From a filamentous cyanobacterium ESFC-1 (lineage in GTDB: Bacteria; Cyanobacteriota; Cyanobacteriia; Cyanobacteriales; Spirulinaceae): a stretch of 64,000 nucleotides of DNA. This document shows, one piece after another, positions 55,587 through 64,000 of the stretch. A model generated the notes under the pieces. That model was given only the letters and a program-made list of their open reading frames with translations, was not told the DNA's origin and ran no database searches. The translations under genes were made by a program, and so were the position numbers. The number at the start of each line of letters is the position of its first letter. Position 1 is the stretch's first letter. Where the stretch lies: positions 2,504,664 to 2,568,663 of the forward strand of contig KB904821.1 in NCBI GenBank assembly GCA_000380225.1, read 5' to 3'.

Positions 55587-57335
55587 TTAAGATTGCCGTC
55601 TCCACTCTGCAATTTTCCAAGTATTCAAATCCCAGGGAGTCAACTCTAACCCCTCAATCGTATTACTCACTCCCACTACTTCAGCCCGGTCAACAATCGG
55701 CATTACAATCACATTATCGACCAGTAAATCATTCATTTCTAGGAAAATTTGACGGCGTTTTTCCGGGTCAAGTTCCTGACTACTGGCTTCCCAAAGTGCA
55801 TCATATTCGGGATTGCAATAACGCGAAACATTATCCCCAATCCAGTTATTTTCCTGTTGGGGAATTTCATCACAAGTATAGGTTTTCATATAGCTTCCGG
55901 GGTCGGGATTAGTATTCCCTGTGGTGTACATTTGTAAGTCTGCTTGGAAACGTTCAGTGGTGTCTGTGCTTGCGGGGTCTCCTGAGAAGAAAATACTCGC
56001 ATCAATACTTCTTAATTCAACGCTTACCCCAATTTCTTCTAACGCTTGTTTGACAATTTCTTGGGTTTTCTGACGCACCGGATTGACAGAAGTTTGAAAG
56101 ATGATTGTCATTTCTGTGCCATCTTTATCGCGAGTCCCGTTATTATTCGTATCCACCCAACCCGCTTCATCCAGTAAAGCCGCAGCTTGTTCGAGGTCAA
56201 ATTCATAACTGGTATTACTCGAACGGAATTCTTCAGGAAGGACGAGAAAGTTAGCCGTCACATCTCCAGTGGGGCCATATAATTGATTCGCAATACTATC
56301 CCGGTCAATCGCTAAATTAAAGGCTTGACGGACGCTTTCATCCGTTAAAAATGGATGAGGGGCTTCGAGGCTAGAACGTTCCCCATTAACTTCTTCATTG
56401 GGATTTGTTTGATTAATTAAAATCCGTTCAACCAGCGAATTAGGAATCGTAACCACTTCCCCTTGTCCCGCATTGGCAAGTTCTTGAAGGACGGGGGCTT
56501 CCAGTTGTAAATTATAAGCAAAGTCCGCATCTCCGGTTTGTAAAACGGCCCTTGCGGCTGAAGTTGCGTCTCCTCCTCCTTTCAATTCAATCCGTTGAAA
56601 GCCCACATTTTCTGCATCCCGATAATTGGGATTTGCTTCATAAACTACCGTGTCTCCCGGCTTGAATTCAACCACTCGAAAAGCCCCGGTTCCCACAGGT
56701 TCTAAATTCGCTGGCGCTTGTCGAGCATTTGTGCCATTATATTCTTCGTAAATATGCTGGGGTAAGATCATTCCTTCGGTTCCCACAAAGTTTAAATACC
56801 AAGCAGGATTGGGTTGTTTGAAATTCACTTTTACGGTTTGGTCGTCTAGGGCTTCAACCGACTCAATCACCTCATAAGTTCCCGCAGTCGTTGTCCCCAC
56901 ATCAGGATTTGTAATAAACTCAAACGTGAAAACTACATCTTCTGCGGTAAATGGTTCCCCATCCGACCATTTTAAATCCGGCTTGAGTTTCCAAGTCACC
57001 GAACGTCCATCTTCGGCTAATCCCCCATTTTCTAGAGTAGGAATTTCTGCGGCTAGAAAGGGAACCATTTCGCCATCATTGTCAAAACTTGCCAGAGGTT
57101 CAAGGGTAATCCGACTGGCTTCAGAGTCTTTAAATCCTGTGGAAAGATGAGGATTCAAAATAGTGGGGGCTTGCCAATAAAGTAATCTTAAAGTATCAGA
57201 ATCGCCTGTAGAAGTAACAGTGGTATTTTGATTTTCTGCTGGGGGGTTACACGCAGTTAAACCCAGGGTTGCAGGGACACATAATAGGGCAAGGAGGCTG
57301 AGTTGAGAAGCGAGACGAGTAGCAGTTCTTTTCAT
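55587..57335 (-). CDS. Peptide-binding lipoprotein of an ABC importer (SBP_bac_5)
   Basis: This 582-residue solute-binding protein has a lipoprotein signal with Cys29 (LGLTACNPP). The family core starts LRLLYWQAPTILNPHLSTGF and continues with WKLKPDLKWSDGEPFTAEDVVFTFEFI and VRQAFNLAIDRDSIANQLYGPTG. It should deliver peptides or nickel-type solutes to DppBC-like permeases; a pair of these lies 14 kb away on the same strand and may be its partner. The gene is isolated here. Confidence 0.93.
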   Translation of the reverse strand: MKRTATRLASQLSLLALLCVPATLGLTACNPPAENQNTTVTSTGDSDTLRLLYWQAPTILNPHLSTGFKDSEASRITLEPLASFDNDGEMVPFLAAEIPTLENGGLAEDGRSVTWKLKPDLKWSDGEPFTAEDVVFTFEFITNPDVGTTTAGTYEVIESVEALDDQTVKVNFKQPNPAWYLNFVGTEGMILPQHIYEEYNGTNARQAPANLEPVGTGAFRVVEFKPGDTVVYEANPNYRDAENVGFQRIELKGGGDATSAARAVLQTGDADFAYNLQLEAPVLQELANAGQGEVVTIPNSLVERILINQTNPNEEVNGERSSLEAPHPFLTDESVRQAFNLAIDRDSIANQLYGPTGDVTANFLVLPEEFRSSNTSYEFDLEQAAALLDEAGWVDTNNNGTRDKDGTEMTIIFQTSVNPVRQKTQEIVKQALEEIGVSVELRSIDASIFFSGDPASTDTTERFQADLQMYTTGNTNPDPGSYMKTYTCDEIPQQENNWIGDNVSRYCNPEYDALWEASSQELDPEKRRQIFLEMNDLLVDNVIVMPIVDRAEVVGVSNTIEGLELTPWDLNTWKIAEWRRQS

Positions 57336-57403
57336 CGATTCGGCTGAGTTGTAATTTGAACGAGATTATACCGGATTCTCAGACAAATTGCAGTAGTACG
57401 GAT

Positions 57404-57481
57404 AATGTACAATGTACAATTTACAATGTACAACTAGCAATTTGAGAATCAATCGATTAACGACCAACAAACAACAAATCA
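57404..57481. repeat. Short heptamer tract
   Basis: ATGTACA and ATTTACA units (57404-57440) and a few CAACAAA units (57466-57478) lie before the CPBP gene end. Confidence 0.6.
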
Positions 57482-59842
57482 CTATTTCAGTTTGCGTTGT
57501 CCCCCTAAAACAAACAGCCAAATATTTACAGTTAGCCAATGTAAGATAATCGCAGACCAAAGCGAGATAGTCAACCCATAGGCGATCGCGCAGGCGATTC
57601 CCAACAATGTCGTTAACGTTAAAAACGAGGGGTCATAAAACGTGGGATGACCTTGGGGATAGAAATAACGAGCATTGAAAGGATGATAAAAAATAAATAA
57701 AATCGTACTCAAACTTCCCCAAAATAACCAAACCCACCAAGCTGCATTTTCGAGGGGACTGGGTAATAATAAACCGCGAAAAAACCATTCTTCGGTGAAA
57801 GCGGGTAGCCAAAAAGTTACAATTAACTTCAGCCAATTAAAATCCCAATGCCATTCTAAAAAACCTGTCGTCAATCCCGAAGGAATCGCGATCGCGCCAT
57901 ATAATAAAGCAATTACCCCCAAAATAAGCCAACCCGAACGATTCGGAATTATCGTTAACCCCATCACAGCCCGACCCAATAAAGTTGATAATACAGGCAT
58001 TTTGCCAAATAAAACCGTTGGGGCAACCGGGGAAATTAAACCCGTTTCTCCTCTGACTTGAAAGCTCTGTAATGCCCACAATTTCGCATTGTAATCGAGG
58101 AAAAGAGAAGCCAAAGTATCTTGACCGCGACGAGGCATCATGGTTCGCCAACTCAAAACAATCGCGAGCAGGCGATTATCCCGTACAAAGCGATCGCCCA
58201 CTCCTGCCAATTTTTCCGCATTTTGCCGCCAATCGGGGCGCACCACCCCTAGAGGCGTTAAGTTGCGCTCAAGTTCTTCTCCTAACTGCTGTAATACCTG
58301 AAATCGCTGGGTTTGGGGATGGTCGGAATGTTCCTGTAACCAAGCCTGAATCCCCGGTTGGGTCGCCACTTGCTGTTTTACCTGTTCGATGGCAATATAA
58401 AGGGCTTGGCTGGAGTCCTGAACGCAAGACACCGCAGGGGTTACAGTGGCACTCCCTGTCCCGTCTCCGGTGCGGTAACGGGCCATCATAATATCGAGTT
58501 GTTGACTTAGTGCCTGCAAAGGTGAGAGAATTACAGTATTAAAATTGTATGGCTGGGTTATGGCTTCTAGCTTGACTAATACATCAACCACCGGACGCAT
58601 CCCCAACCAACCGCGCTGCAAATCCCCCATATAATTCGACCAATGGGCATTTCCGGCGATAATCCCGTTGGTATTGTGGGCATACACCTGCTGATACACG
58701 ATATCCCAGCGTAACTCGTCGGTAAAAGCATCTCGCACCACCGTCCCCACCCCGAAAGAAAAGTGTCCTGTCGTGGTAGCAAAAACCGAGTTACCATCGC
58801 CCAATTCCCCGCCAATGCCGCCAAAAAGATGTAAAACGAGGGCGCGATCGCCTGCTTGCCAATCCTGAGTTGCTTTCTCTTTCGTTTCCGCCCCTGGATC
58901 GATTAAAGTTGTGGTAACTGTACCGGCGCGATCGCGAGTATTTTCCCACAAATCCGGCAGAGAATCCCGACCCAAAACCACCTGCTGCGGTTGCAACTGT
59001 AACAGTAATCGAGGCGCGATCGCCTGTATCGTAAACCTACCCTGGCGATCCTGTGCGCCGTAAATATACCATCCCTGTTCCCCCGCAGATAAGTCTTCCA
59101 GGGCTTCGGGAGTCGCAAACCGTACCCCCGTCCGGTCTGGGGGTTGGGTAGGAAAGCGCACCACCTCCGTTTCCCCGTCAAACTCCCCCGAATCCCGGTT
59201 GTAGTGACGCACCGTTAACCTTTCCCCATCCCTCCCCAGAATCTTCACCAAGCCGTAAAACCGTCCCGTGACCTGAATCGGGTCATCCGCAACTTTCAGG
59301 GTGTTTCCTGCCCGTTTAACGCCCTCTAGACGCACGATGACATCATCGTTTGGTCTTGCACCTGCCAAAGATTGCAACGGGCCAACGGGCAAATTATTAT
59401 CTAAACGAGTCGGGTAAATAATGCTGTTATCCGAGCTATTTTTAATATTTTGACTGAATTTAACTTGTGTCGTTACTGCGTTTAAATAAGCCCTAATTTC
59501 CGGCGTTTCCTGCCATTCTAAACGTACCCTCTCCCCCTGCAAATTTTCTGCATTTTCGGGGGCATGATACACCTCAAACCAAACCCAATCTTTCCCAGAA
59601 TTGACCTCCATTTCTTCAACCGCAGGCAAAATTAACCGCCCCACCCAATCCCCTACCGCTTGATACAACTGCGGGTTAATTTCTTGTTCTATCGGGTAAA
59701 AACTCGGTTGATTAAATGCTGCTTTTTGACTGAGGGCATAACTCGACGGGTTGATTGCTTGCGATCGCGACTGAGGATAAAATACCAGAAACGCGATCGC
59801 GACCCCTAACCATAGCAAAACCGACCACCTCAACTTACTCAT
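57482..59842 (-). CDS. CPBP intramembrane protease-like protein with large N-terminal region
   Basis: The protein has 786 residues. A membrane helix (about 5-22) precedes a 540-residue soluble region of no recognised family. Several helices (from about 605) form a CPBP (Abi/CAAX) domain with the catalytic-type motifs EEWFFRG, FYHPFNARY and HWLTVNIW. CPBP proteases cut membrane proteins, but the substrate is unknown. The long N-terminal part is probably extracytoplasmic. It is isolated between terminators and repeats. Confidence 0.85.
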   Translation of the reverse strand: MSKLRWSVLLWLGVAIAFLVFYPQSRSQAINPSSYALSQKAAFNQPSFYPIEQEINPQLYQAVGDWVGRLILPAVEEMEVNSGKDWVWFEVYHAPENAENLQGERVRLEWQETPEIRAYLNAVTTQVKFSQNIKNSSDNSIIYPTRLDNNLPVGPLQSLAGARPNDDVIVRLEGVKRAGNTLKVADDPIQVTGRFYGLVKILGRDGERLTVRHYNRDSGEFDGETEVVRFPTQPPDRTGVRFATPEALEDLSAGEQGWYIYGAQDRQGRFTIQAIAPRLLLQLQPQQVVLGRDSLPDLWENTRDRAGTVTTTLIDPGAETKEKATQDWQAGDRALVLHLFGGIGGELGDGNSVFATTTGHFSFGVGTVVRDAFTDELRWDIVYQQVYAHNTNGIIAGNAHWSNYMGDLQRGWLGMRPVVDVLVKLEAITQPYNFNTVILSPLQALSQQLDIMMARYRTGDGTGSATVTPAVSCVQDSSQALYIAIEQVKQQVATQPGIQAWLQEHSDHPQTQRFQVLQQLGEELERNLTPLGVVRPDWRQNAEKLAGVGDRFVRDNRLLAIVLSWRTMMPRRGQDTLASLFLDYNAKLWALQSFQVRGETGLISPVAPTVLFGKMPVLSTLLGRAVMGLTIIPNRSGWLILGVIALLYGAIAIPSGLTTGFLEWHWDFNWLKLIVTFWLPAFTEEWFFRGLLLPSPLENAAWWVWLFWGSLSTILFIFYHPFNARYFYPQGHPTFYDPSFLTLTTLLGIACAIAYGLTISLWSAIILHWLTVNIWLFVLGGQRKLK

Positions 59843-59969
59843 TCCCCCTTACCACCAAATTTATCAGTATTTTAGAGGGTAGATTGAATCCCTGTCTTCT
59901 TCTTGAAGGAATTTTCTATAATTTGAGTTGAGCTAAATTATTATTATTGAAGCAGAAACCGGGTTTTCT

Positions 59970-61334
59970 CTACTGTTCAAGACTCAGATTTTTAACATAT
60001 TGTTTGATTGCAACTTGTAGGGTCAAAGCTGGAGATTGTTCAAGGAAGTTCCGTTTTTTCAAAGATTGTATCGCTTTAAAATAATCTGAATCTGATAAAA
60101 GATTGGGAGGTTTTTGTCCAATATCTACAGGTTTATCTTGAGTTGATAACCACTGAATTAAGATTTTCTCCGATTTTGACAAGCGTTGATAATGTTGTTT
60201 GAGGATGGGTTCTATGTCCCCTAAATATAGAGTGGGATAAGATAAAAATTTTTGGACACTGCCGTCAAATAAATCGAGTATAGCTGTGGCAATTATGTTT
60301 AACCACAAAGGGTTACCATTGTAGAGTTCAATCAGCTTTGACCATTGCTGTCGATCTTTGAGATTTCTAGTCTGGAGAAGTTGGTTGGCTGATTCCCCTA
60401 AGCCTGAAAGTTTTAAGGTTTTACAGTAAATGTTTTCGGCTTCCAGGGTAGTAATTTCTAGAGGTTGTTCCCAACCCAGAAGTAATAGACAACTTTGATG
60501 AGAAAAGCGCCCAAATTCCTCGATTAATTGACTATAGTTTTGGTATTCTGGGCAGTAATTCCCGACCAATTCTCCTAGATTTAAAGTTTCTTGGAAATCA
60601 TCAAGAATAATTAAGCAACGCTGGTTTCTAAGATAATCCAAGAGAAAACTACGGGAGTTTAAGTGGCTGATAATTGATGAGTTTTGACTGGGACGAGGTG
60701 GGGAAAGAGATTTGATGATATGACTTTGTAAGGCGTTGAGAGTGGGGAATTTGCGATGGGTAAGCCACAGGACGCGATCGAAGTTATCTTTAATATCTTC
60801 TACCAGTTGTCTAGCAAGGGCAGTTTTACCAATACCTGATAGTCCAGTAATAGCAATAACACGACTATTTTCGGTGAGTATCCATTGTTTAAGGGTAGCT
60901 AGTTCGTCGATGCGGTCGTAGAAACGGATAGTTTCTGGGGCTTGGCTGAGGTCGTGATGAAGTTGAGATTCTTTGTTAGTAAAGGGCGATCGCTTTTTGT
61001 TACCCTCAGTATTGTTGTCTAATTCGCTACAAAAATTGATTTGATTGCCAATATGCACGCCATCATTGTTATAAGAAAAGACCTCATTTTCGATCAGCGA
61101 TCGCATATTCTTTTTTTTAACATCTTCTCCCAAAACTTCCGACAAAAGTTTCCATAATTCCGATGCTGATTTCCTGACATGATCCTTACTACGATGATGT
61201 TCCTCGGAAATATCCTTGTAATCCTTACCCTCCCATACCCCCTCTAAAATAGCCCGTTGTAGCGAGTCTAGATGCTTTCCTTTTGTATCAAAGATCAGGC
61301 GATCGGCCCACTGCAAAGCCTCTTGCATCTCCAT
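59970..61334 (-). CDS. STAND NTPase with VMAP-type N-terminal helix-turn-helix
   Basis: The protein has 454 residues. Residues about 1-85 (EALQWADRLIFDTKGKHLDSLQRAILEGVWEGKDYKDIS) form the helix-turn-helix of the vWA-MoxR-associated conflict systems. It is followed by a linker and an NB-ARC-type NTPase. The Walker A is ITGLSGIGKTALA (about 160-172), the Walker B is CLIILDDF and a GNPLWLN motif follows. No WD40 or TPR sensor follows, so this is the short form. STAND proteins switch on upon sensing a signal, often in immunity. Ten-base phased repeats lie upstream. The effector, if any, is not encoded in this protein. Confidence 0.85.
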   Translation of the reverse strand: MEMQEALQWADRLIFDTKGKHLDSLQRAILEGVWEGKDYKDISEEHHRSKDHVRKSASELWKLLSEVLGEDVKKKNMRSLIENEVFSYNNDGVHIGNQINFCSELDNNTEGNKKRSPFTNKESQLHHDLSQAPETIRFYDRIDELATLKQWILTENSRVIAITGLSGIGKTALARQLVEDIKDNFDRVLWLTHRKFPTLNALQSHIIKSLSPPRPSQNSSIISHLNSRSFLLDYLRNQRCLIILDDFQETLNLGELVGNYCPEYQNYSQLIEEFGRFSHQSCLLLLGWEQPLEITTLEAENIYCKTLKLSGLGESANQLLQTRNLKDRQQWSKLIELYNGNPLWLNIIATAILDLFDGSVQKFLSYPTLYLGDIEPILKQHYQRLSKSEKILIQWLSTQDKPVDIGQKPPNLLSDSDYFKAIQSLKKRNFLEQSPALTLQVAIKQYVKNLSLEQ

Positions 61335-61370
61335 AGCAGTTAAATCCGACTATAGTATTTCCTTCTTTGC

Positions 61371-61430
61371 CCCATTATGCTACATTATCCCATTTTTAAC
61401 CACAAAGTCCCACATTGTCCCATTTTCATA
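61371..61430. promoter_or_regulatory. Six phased 10-bp repeats before the STAND gene
   Basis: On the plus strand six decamers follow each other: CCCATTATGC, TACATTATCC, CATTTTTAAC, CACAAAGTCC, CACATTGTCC, CATTTTCATA. They are degenerate versions of CACATTRTCC. The 10-bp step places every unit on nearly the same face of the helix, as expected for an operator bound by a protein array. Confidence 0.5.
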
Positions 61431-61582
61431 TTTAATTGACTCCTCAAAAATATCCCCCTCAATCCTCTTTTTATGGGGTTGACGAAATATAAAATCAGTT
61501 GCCAGAATATTAGACATCAATTCACATAACTCCGAATTACCAAGTTAGGGTTATCTCTTTTGAAGTTAGTAGAGAAAACATT

Positions 61583-61837
61583 ATGGCAACTTACTCCGCT
61601 TCAGGCGATCGCATTGTTGTTGGCTACATTACGGGCAAAAAAGGTCAATACGAGGTTTTTCACAGAAGTCCTAAATCTAATGATTTGTACTTCCACAATT
61701 CAGCGAGAGTTGTAGGAACTGGCTTTCGGATTAAGTCTAGTGGAAATTACGAGGGACCTGATGGTTCTGCTTACTATAACGACTCTAGTGTCATTGCGGC
61801 GATTCAAAATCGCTACAGAATGGGTAAGTATGATTAG
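61583..61837 (+). CDS. Small protein of unknown function beside a GUN4-domain gene
   Basis: The protein has 84 residues and begins MATYSASGDRIVVGYITGKK, with a Gly/Ser/Tyr-rich composition and no membrane helix. It is not recognised. The start has a purine-rich stretch (GTAGAGAA) upstream. The GUN4-domain gene begins 52 bases downstream, so the two are probably cotranscribed, divergently from the STAND gene. Confidence 0.65.
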   Translation: MATYSASGDRIVVGYITGKKGQYEVFHRSPKSNDLYFHNSARVVGTGFRIKSSGNYEGPDGSAYYNDSSVIAAIQNRYRMGKYD

Positions 61838-61889
61838 TCTGTAATTATCAATCAATTGACAGTAAATATAAATTATTGGTGGCGTACCA

Positions 61890-62657
61890 ATGTTTGGCGT
61901 TGTAATTTTAGCATTAATTATAGCGGGATCAATTTTCCTAATTTGTAAGTGGGAATATGATTCTCAAGAGAGTTTAACAAAACTAGAATCCCTTTTACGT
62001 TCTGGTAAATGGCAATATGCCAGCATGGAAACAGGATATTTAATTGCGTTAATTATCCATCGAGACTGTAAAAAAATTCCCTGTGTTGGCAGTTACAGAT
62101 CATTTCTGTATAAATTCTTGGATCAAAGGCATGAGAAGGCAGGAATACAATTGCGCCTCACAAATTGCAGATTTTTTAGCACCGAAGATATGGAAAATTT
62201 TCCATTGCACAAACTACAAGCGATAGATAATCTGTGGACGAAATATAGTCAAGGTGAATTTGGATTTTCAGTTCAAGCTTCTATGTACCAGAAATATGGA
62301 AATACAGCTAACAGAAGTATCAGAAATGATGAATTTAGATTTATATCTGGTTTTCAGACAAAAGTCATAGCTGGTCAAGTCGATGATTGGAATACAATAG
62401 ACTTTTGGGATTACATAAAAAGGCATGAAAGAGAGTTATTGCTAAGACTTAGATGGATGAGGGAACAGAATAGTACTCCAAGATATGTATTTTGCTTTTC
62501 GTATGATTTAGATAAATCTAATGATAGCTCGGATACATACTTGACTCCTGTTAGAGGAATGTTTCCCTGTTGTATGACACAGGGTAGCGGCTACTTATGT
62601 AATCCTACAACTTTTTTCTTATGGAGAAAAATAGTGCGTGGAAGTGCTGTTGATTAG
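61890..62657 (+). CDS. Membrane-anchored GUN4-domain protein
   Basis: The protein has 255 residues. A membrane helix (about 2-20) leads into a GUN4-like domain (about 30-135) with LESLLRSGKWQYASMETGYLI, FFSTEDMENFPLHKLQAIDNLWTKYSQGEFGFSVQ and YQKYGN. GUN4 binds porphyrins and stimulates Mg-chelatase. Paralogues with other domains exist in cyanobacteria and are poorly understood. The C-terminal 110 residues are not recognised. AT-rich sequence and the STAND neighbour suggest an accessory role, not the housekeeping gun4. Confidence 0.8.
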   Translation: MFGVVILALIIAGSIFLICKWEYDSQESLTKLESLLRSGKWQYASMETGYLIALIIHRDCKKIPCVGSYRSFLYKFLDQRHEKAGIQLRLTNCRFFSTEDMENFPLHKLQAIDNLWTKYSQGEFGFSVQASMYQKYGNTANRSIRNDEFRFISGFQTKVIAGQVDDWNTIDFWDYIKRHERELLLRLRWMREQNSTPRYVFCFSYDLDKSNDSSDTYLTPVRGMFPCCMTQGSGYLCNPTTFFLWRKIVRGSAVD

Positions 62658-62847
62658 ATTAAGTCTTCGCAGCATGATGTAGTTTATCCAGTTTAGTCGG
62701 TTGAGTGGAGGGATTAAACCTGATACCACCATCTTTAAGCCTTGTTGGGTTTGACTGTAGATCGCCCAACTTGCCAAATTTATCTAAAATCATAATTTTA
62801 TTGGTTATTTGTACTAAGAAAAAAACTCTCCAGTCAAAGTTTAGAAA

Positions 62848-62901
62848 TAAACAACTAACAACCAACAACCAGTAATTCATCATTCATCATTCATAATTCT
62901 T
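62848..62901. repeat. Heptamers at the 3' end of rfaE2
   Basis: A few CAACTAA and CAACAAC units precede TTCATCA units (62875-62895). The latter encode the end of RfaE2 (IMNDE) and its stop. Confidence 0.65.
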
Positions 62902-63368
62902 TGAATAATTCCCGTGGTTGAAGTGGGAATCGAAACCGAAATCAACTCCACCTGACCCCCATAAGCCATCACATCTGGGTATTCGGGTAACGTTTCTGGG
63001 GTGTAATCCCCTCCCTTCACATAAATTTCTGGTTGTAACGCTTCAATCAGTGGTGTGGCGGTAATCGTAGAGAACAACACCACTGCATCTACAGGCTTCA
63101 ACGCAGCGAGGACTTCAGCCCGTTGATCTTCAGGAATAATGGGACGAGGAGGAAAACCCGGTTTGGGGGGTTTAAGTTGCTGTACCGACGTATCACTATT
63201 TAACCCGACAACGAGCGATCGCGCCAAGGATTTCGCCTTGGTCAGATAGCGTACATGACCCACATGAAGCAAATCAAAACAGCCATTCGTAAACGCCAAA
63301 GGTCGCCATTTTTCCGGGTCAGACGCGATCGCCCTTTGCAATTCTTTTAAGCTGTAAATCATAAGCAT
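62880..63368 (-). CDS. rfaE2: D-glycero-beta-D-manno-heptose-1-phosphate adenylyltransferase
   Basis: This 162-residue nucleotidyltransferase makes ADP-heptose for lipopolysaccharide. It has FTNGCFDLLHVGHVRYL, containing the HxGH-type motif, and IYVKGGDYTPETLPE. It corresponds to the C-terminal half of E. coli HldE as a separate gene. The start could also be the ATG two codons in (MIYSLKEL). Its last codons lie in TTCATCA repeats. Confidence 0.93.
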   Translation of the reverse strand: MLMIYSLKELQRAIASDPEKWRPLAFTNGCFDLLHVGHVRYLTKAKSLARSLVVGLNSDTSVQQLKPPKPGFPPRPIIPEDQRAEVLAALKPVDAVVLFSTITATPLIEALQPEIYVKGGDYTPETLPEYPDVMAYGGQVELISVSIPTSTTGIIQRIMNDE

Positions 63369-63426
63369 TCAATCGAGTGTAATATCTGATAGCCTACCAG
63401 GATAGCGTTTTTACAAAGCCTAAAAT

Positions 63427-64000
63427 ATGTACGAAAAGATTACACCCCCCACCGTCGGCACAAAAATTACCTTCAAAGATGGCAAACCCATCGTCCCCGA
63501 TGACCCCATCGTGCCGTTTATTCGCGGTGACGGCACGGGAGTAGACATTTGGCCTGCGGCCCAAAAAGTCTTTGATGCTGCCGTTAAAGCCGCTTATGGG
63601 GACAAACGCACCATCAACTGGTTTAAAATCTATGCCGGGGATGAAGCCTGCGAACAATACGGCGAATTTCAATATCTCCCCCAAGATACCCTCACCGCCA
63701 TTGAAGAATACGGCATCGCCATTAAAGGCCCCCTCACAACCCCCGTGGGTGGTGGGATTCGTTCGCTGAATGTCGCCCTCAGACAAATTTTTGACCTTTA
63801 TGCCTGCGTGCGTCCTTGTCGCTATTATCCAGGGACTCCTTCCCCCCACAAATCCCCCGAAAAGCTGAATGTGATTGTGTATCGGGAAAACACCGAAGAC
63901 ATTTACTTGGGGATTGAATGGCGACAAGGCACAGAAATGGCCGACAAACTGATTAAATATCTCAATACTGAGTTAATTCCTGCCACTCCCGAACACGGCA
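63427..64000 (+). CDS. icd: NADP-dependent isocitrate dehydrogenase, 5' part
   Basis: The frame is open to the end of the window, so only 191 residues are seen. It begins [66 protein letters not shown] and [14 protein letters not shown] are typical of Icd, including the substrate-binding Ser and Arg residues. It converts isocitrate to 2-oxoglutarate, the link from carbon to ammonium assimilation. It is divergent from rfaE2, 58 bases apart. Confidence 0.97.
   Translation, partial: MYEKITPPTVGTKITFKDGKPIVPDDPIVPFIRGDGTGVDIWPAAQKVFDAAVKAAYGDKRTINWFKIYAGDEACEQYGEFQYLPQDTLTAIEEYGIAIKGPLTTPVGGGIRSLNVALRQIFDLYACVRPCRYYPGTPSPHKSPEKLNVIVYRENTEDIYLGIEWRQGTEMADKLIKYLNTELIPATPEHG

Noticed and set aside
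61890-62657. Housekeeping gun4 gene
   Set aside because: It has a membrane helix, a divergent GUN4 segment and an extra C-terminal part; it is treated as a paralogue.
63394-63927. A 177-residue minus-strand frame
   Set aside because: It is antisense to icd, whose plus-strand product is clearly recognisable although cut by the window end.

Overview
The window is cyanobacterial chromosome. It carries both protochlorophyllide reductases (light-dependent Por and the dark-operative subunits ChlL and ChlN), a bacteriophytochrome-type sensor kinase, an MPBQ/MSBQ-type methyltransferase, a PEP-CTERM protein and cyanobacterium-specific families. The HIP1 palindrome GCGATCGC is very frequent throughout. 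Abundant heptanucleotide intergenic arrays and pentapeptide-repeat, Uma2, DUF433 and STAND genes fit a filamentous, Oscillatoriales-like species; the species itself cannot be fixed from the sequence alone.

Layout. 0-13 kb: a GerMN lipoprotein, por, the phytochrome kinase, two pentapeptide-repeat proteins, a cytosine-deaminase-like amidohydrolase, a cytochrome P450 and a TIGR04222 membrane protein with a Cys/Gly tail. 13-19 kb: moeB, an fmdB/formamidase pair, a complete IS605-type element (tnpA and tnpB) and a broken Rpn/DUF4351 gene. Two sequences, at 1-166 and 13678-13843, are right ends of a related IS200/IS605 family; the second has no tnpB. 19-24.5 kb: a flavoprotein, rubredoxin, and chlL, a small gene and chlN. 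24.5-30.5 kb is accessory: an AAA ATPase overlapping a toxin-antitoxin-like pair, a HAD/phosphoesterase pair between 133-bp direct repeats, an orphan DUF433 antitoxin and a Uma2 nuclease. 30.5-50 kb: quinone methyltransferase, SF2 helicase, GH10 xylanase, rlmN, a PlsY/PEP-synthase-like fusion, peptide ABC permeases, gloA, folP, panB, a beta-propeller and a geranylgeranyl-reductase-type flavoprotein. 50-64 kb: serS with an added helix-hairpin-helix domain, CAP and PEP-CTERM proteins, a peptide-binding lipoprotein, a CPBP protease, a STAND NTPase divergent from a small gene and a GUN4-domain membrane protein, rfaE2 and the start of icd.

The strongest observations are: (1) serS carries an in-frame 240-bp insertion that adds a ComEA-like helix-hairpin-helix domain and leaves the old C-terminal codons in frame behind one TAG; (2) tnpB-less IS200/IS605 right ends keep the terminal hairpin and possible omega-RNA scaffold; (3) several heptamer repeat families, all of period exactly 7, fill intergenic gaps and supply start or stop codons; (4) 10-bp phased repeats lie in front of a STAND NTPase facing a GUN4-domain gene; (5) a palindrome is inserted in frame within tnpB; (6) two cloverleaf-like repeats flank chlN.

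No tRNA, rRNA, CRISPR array or replication origin was recognised.
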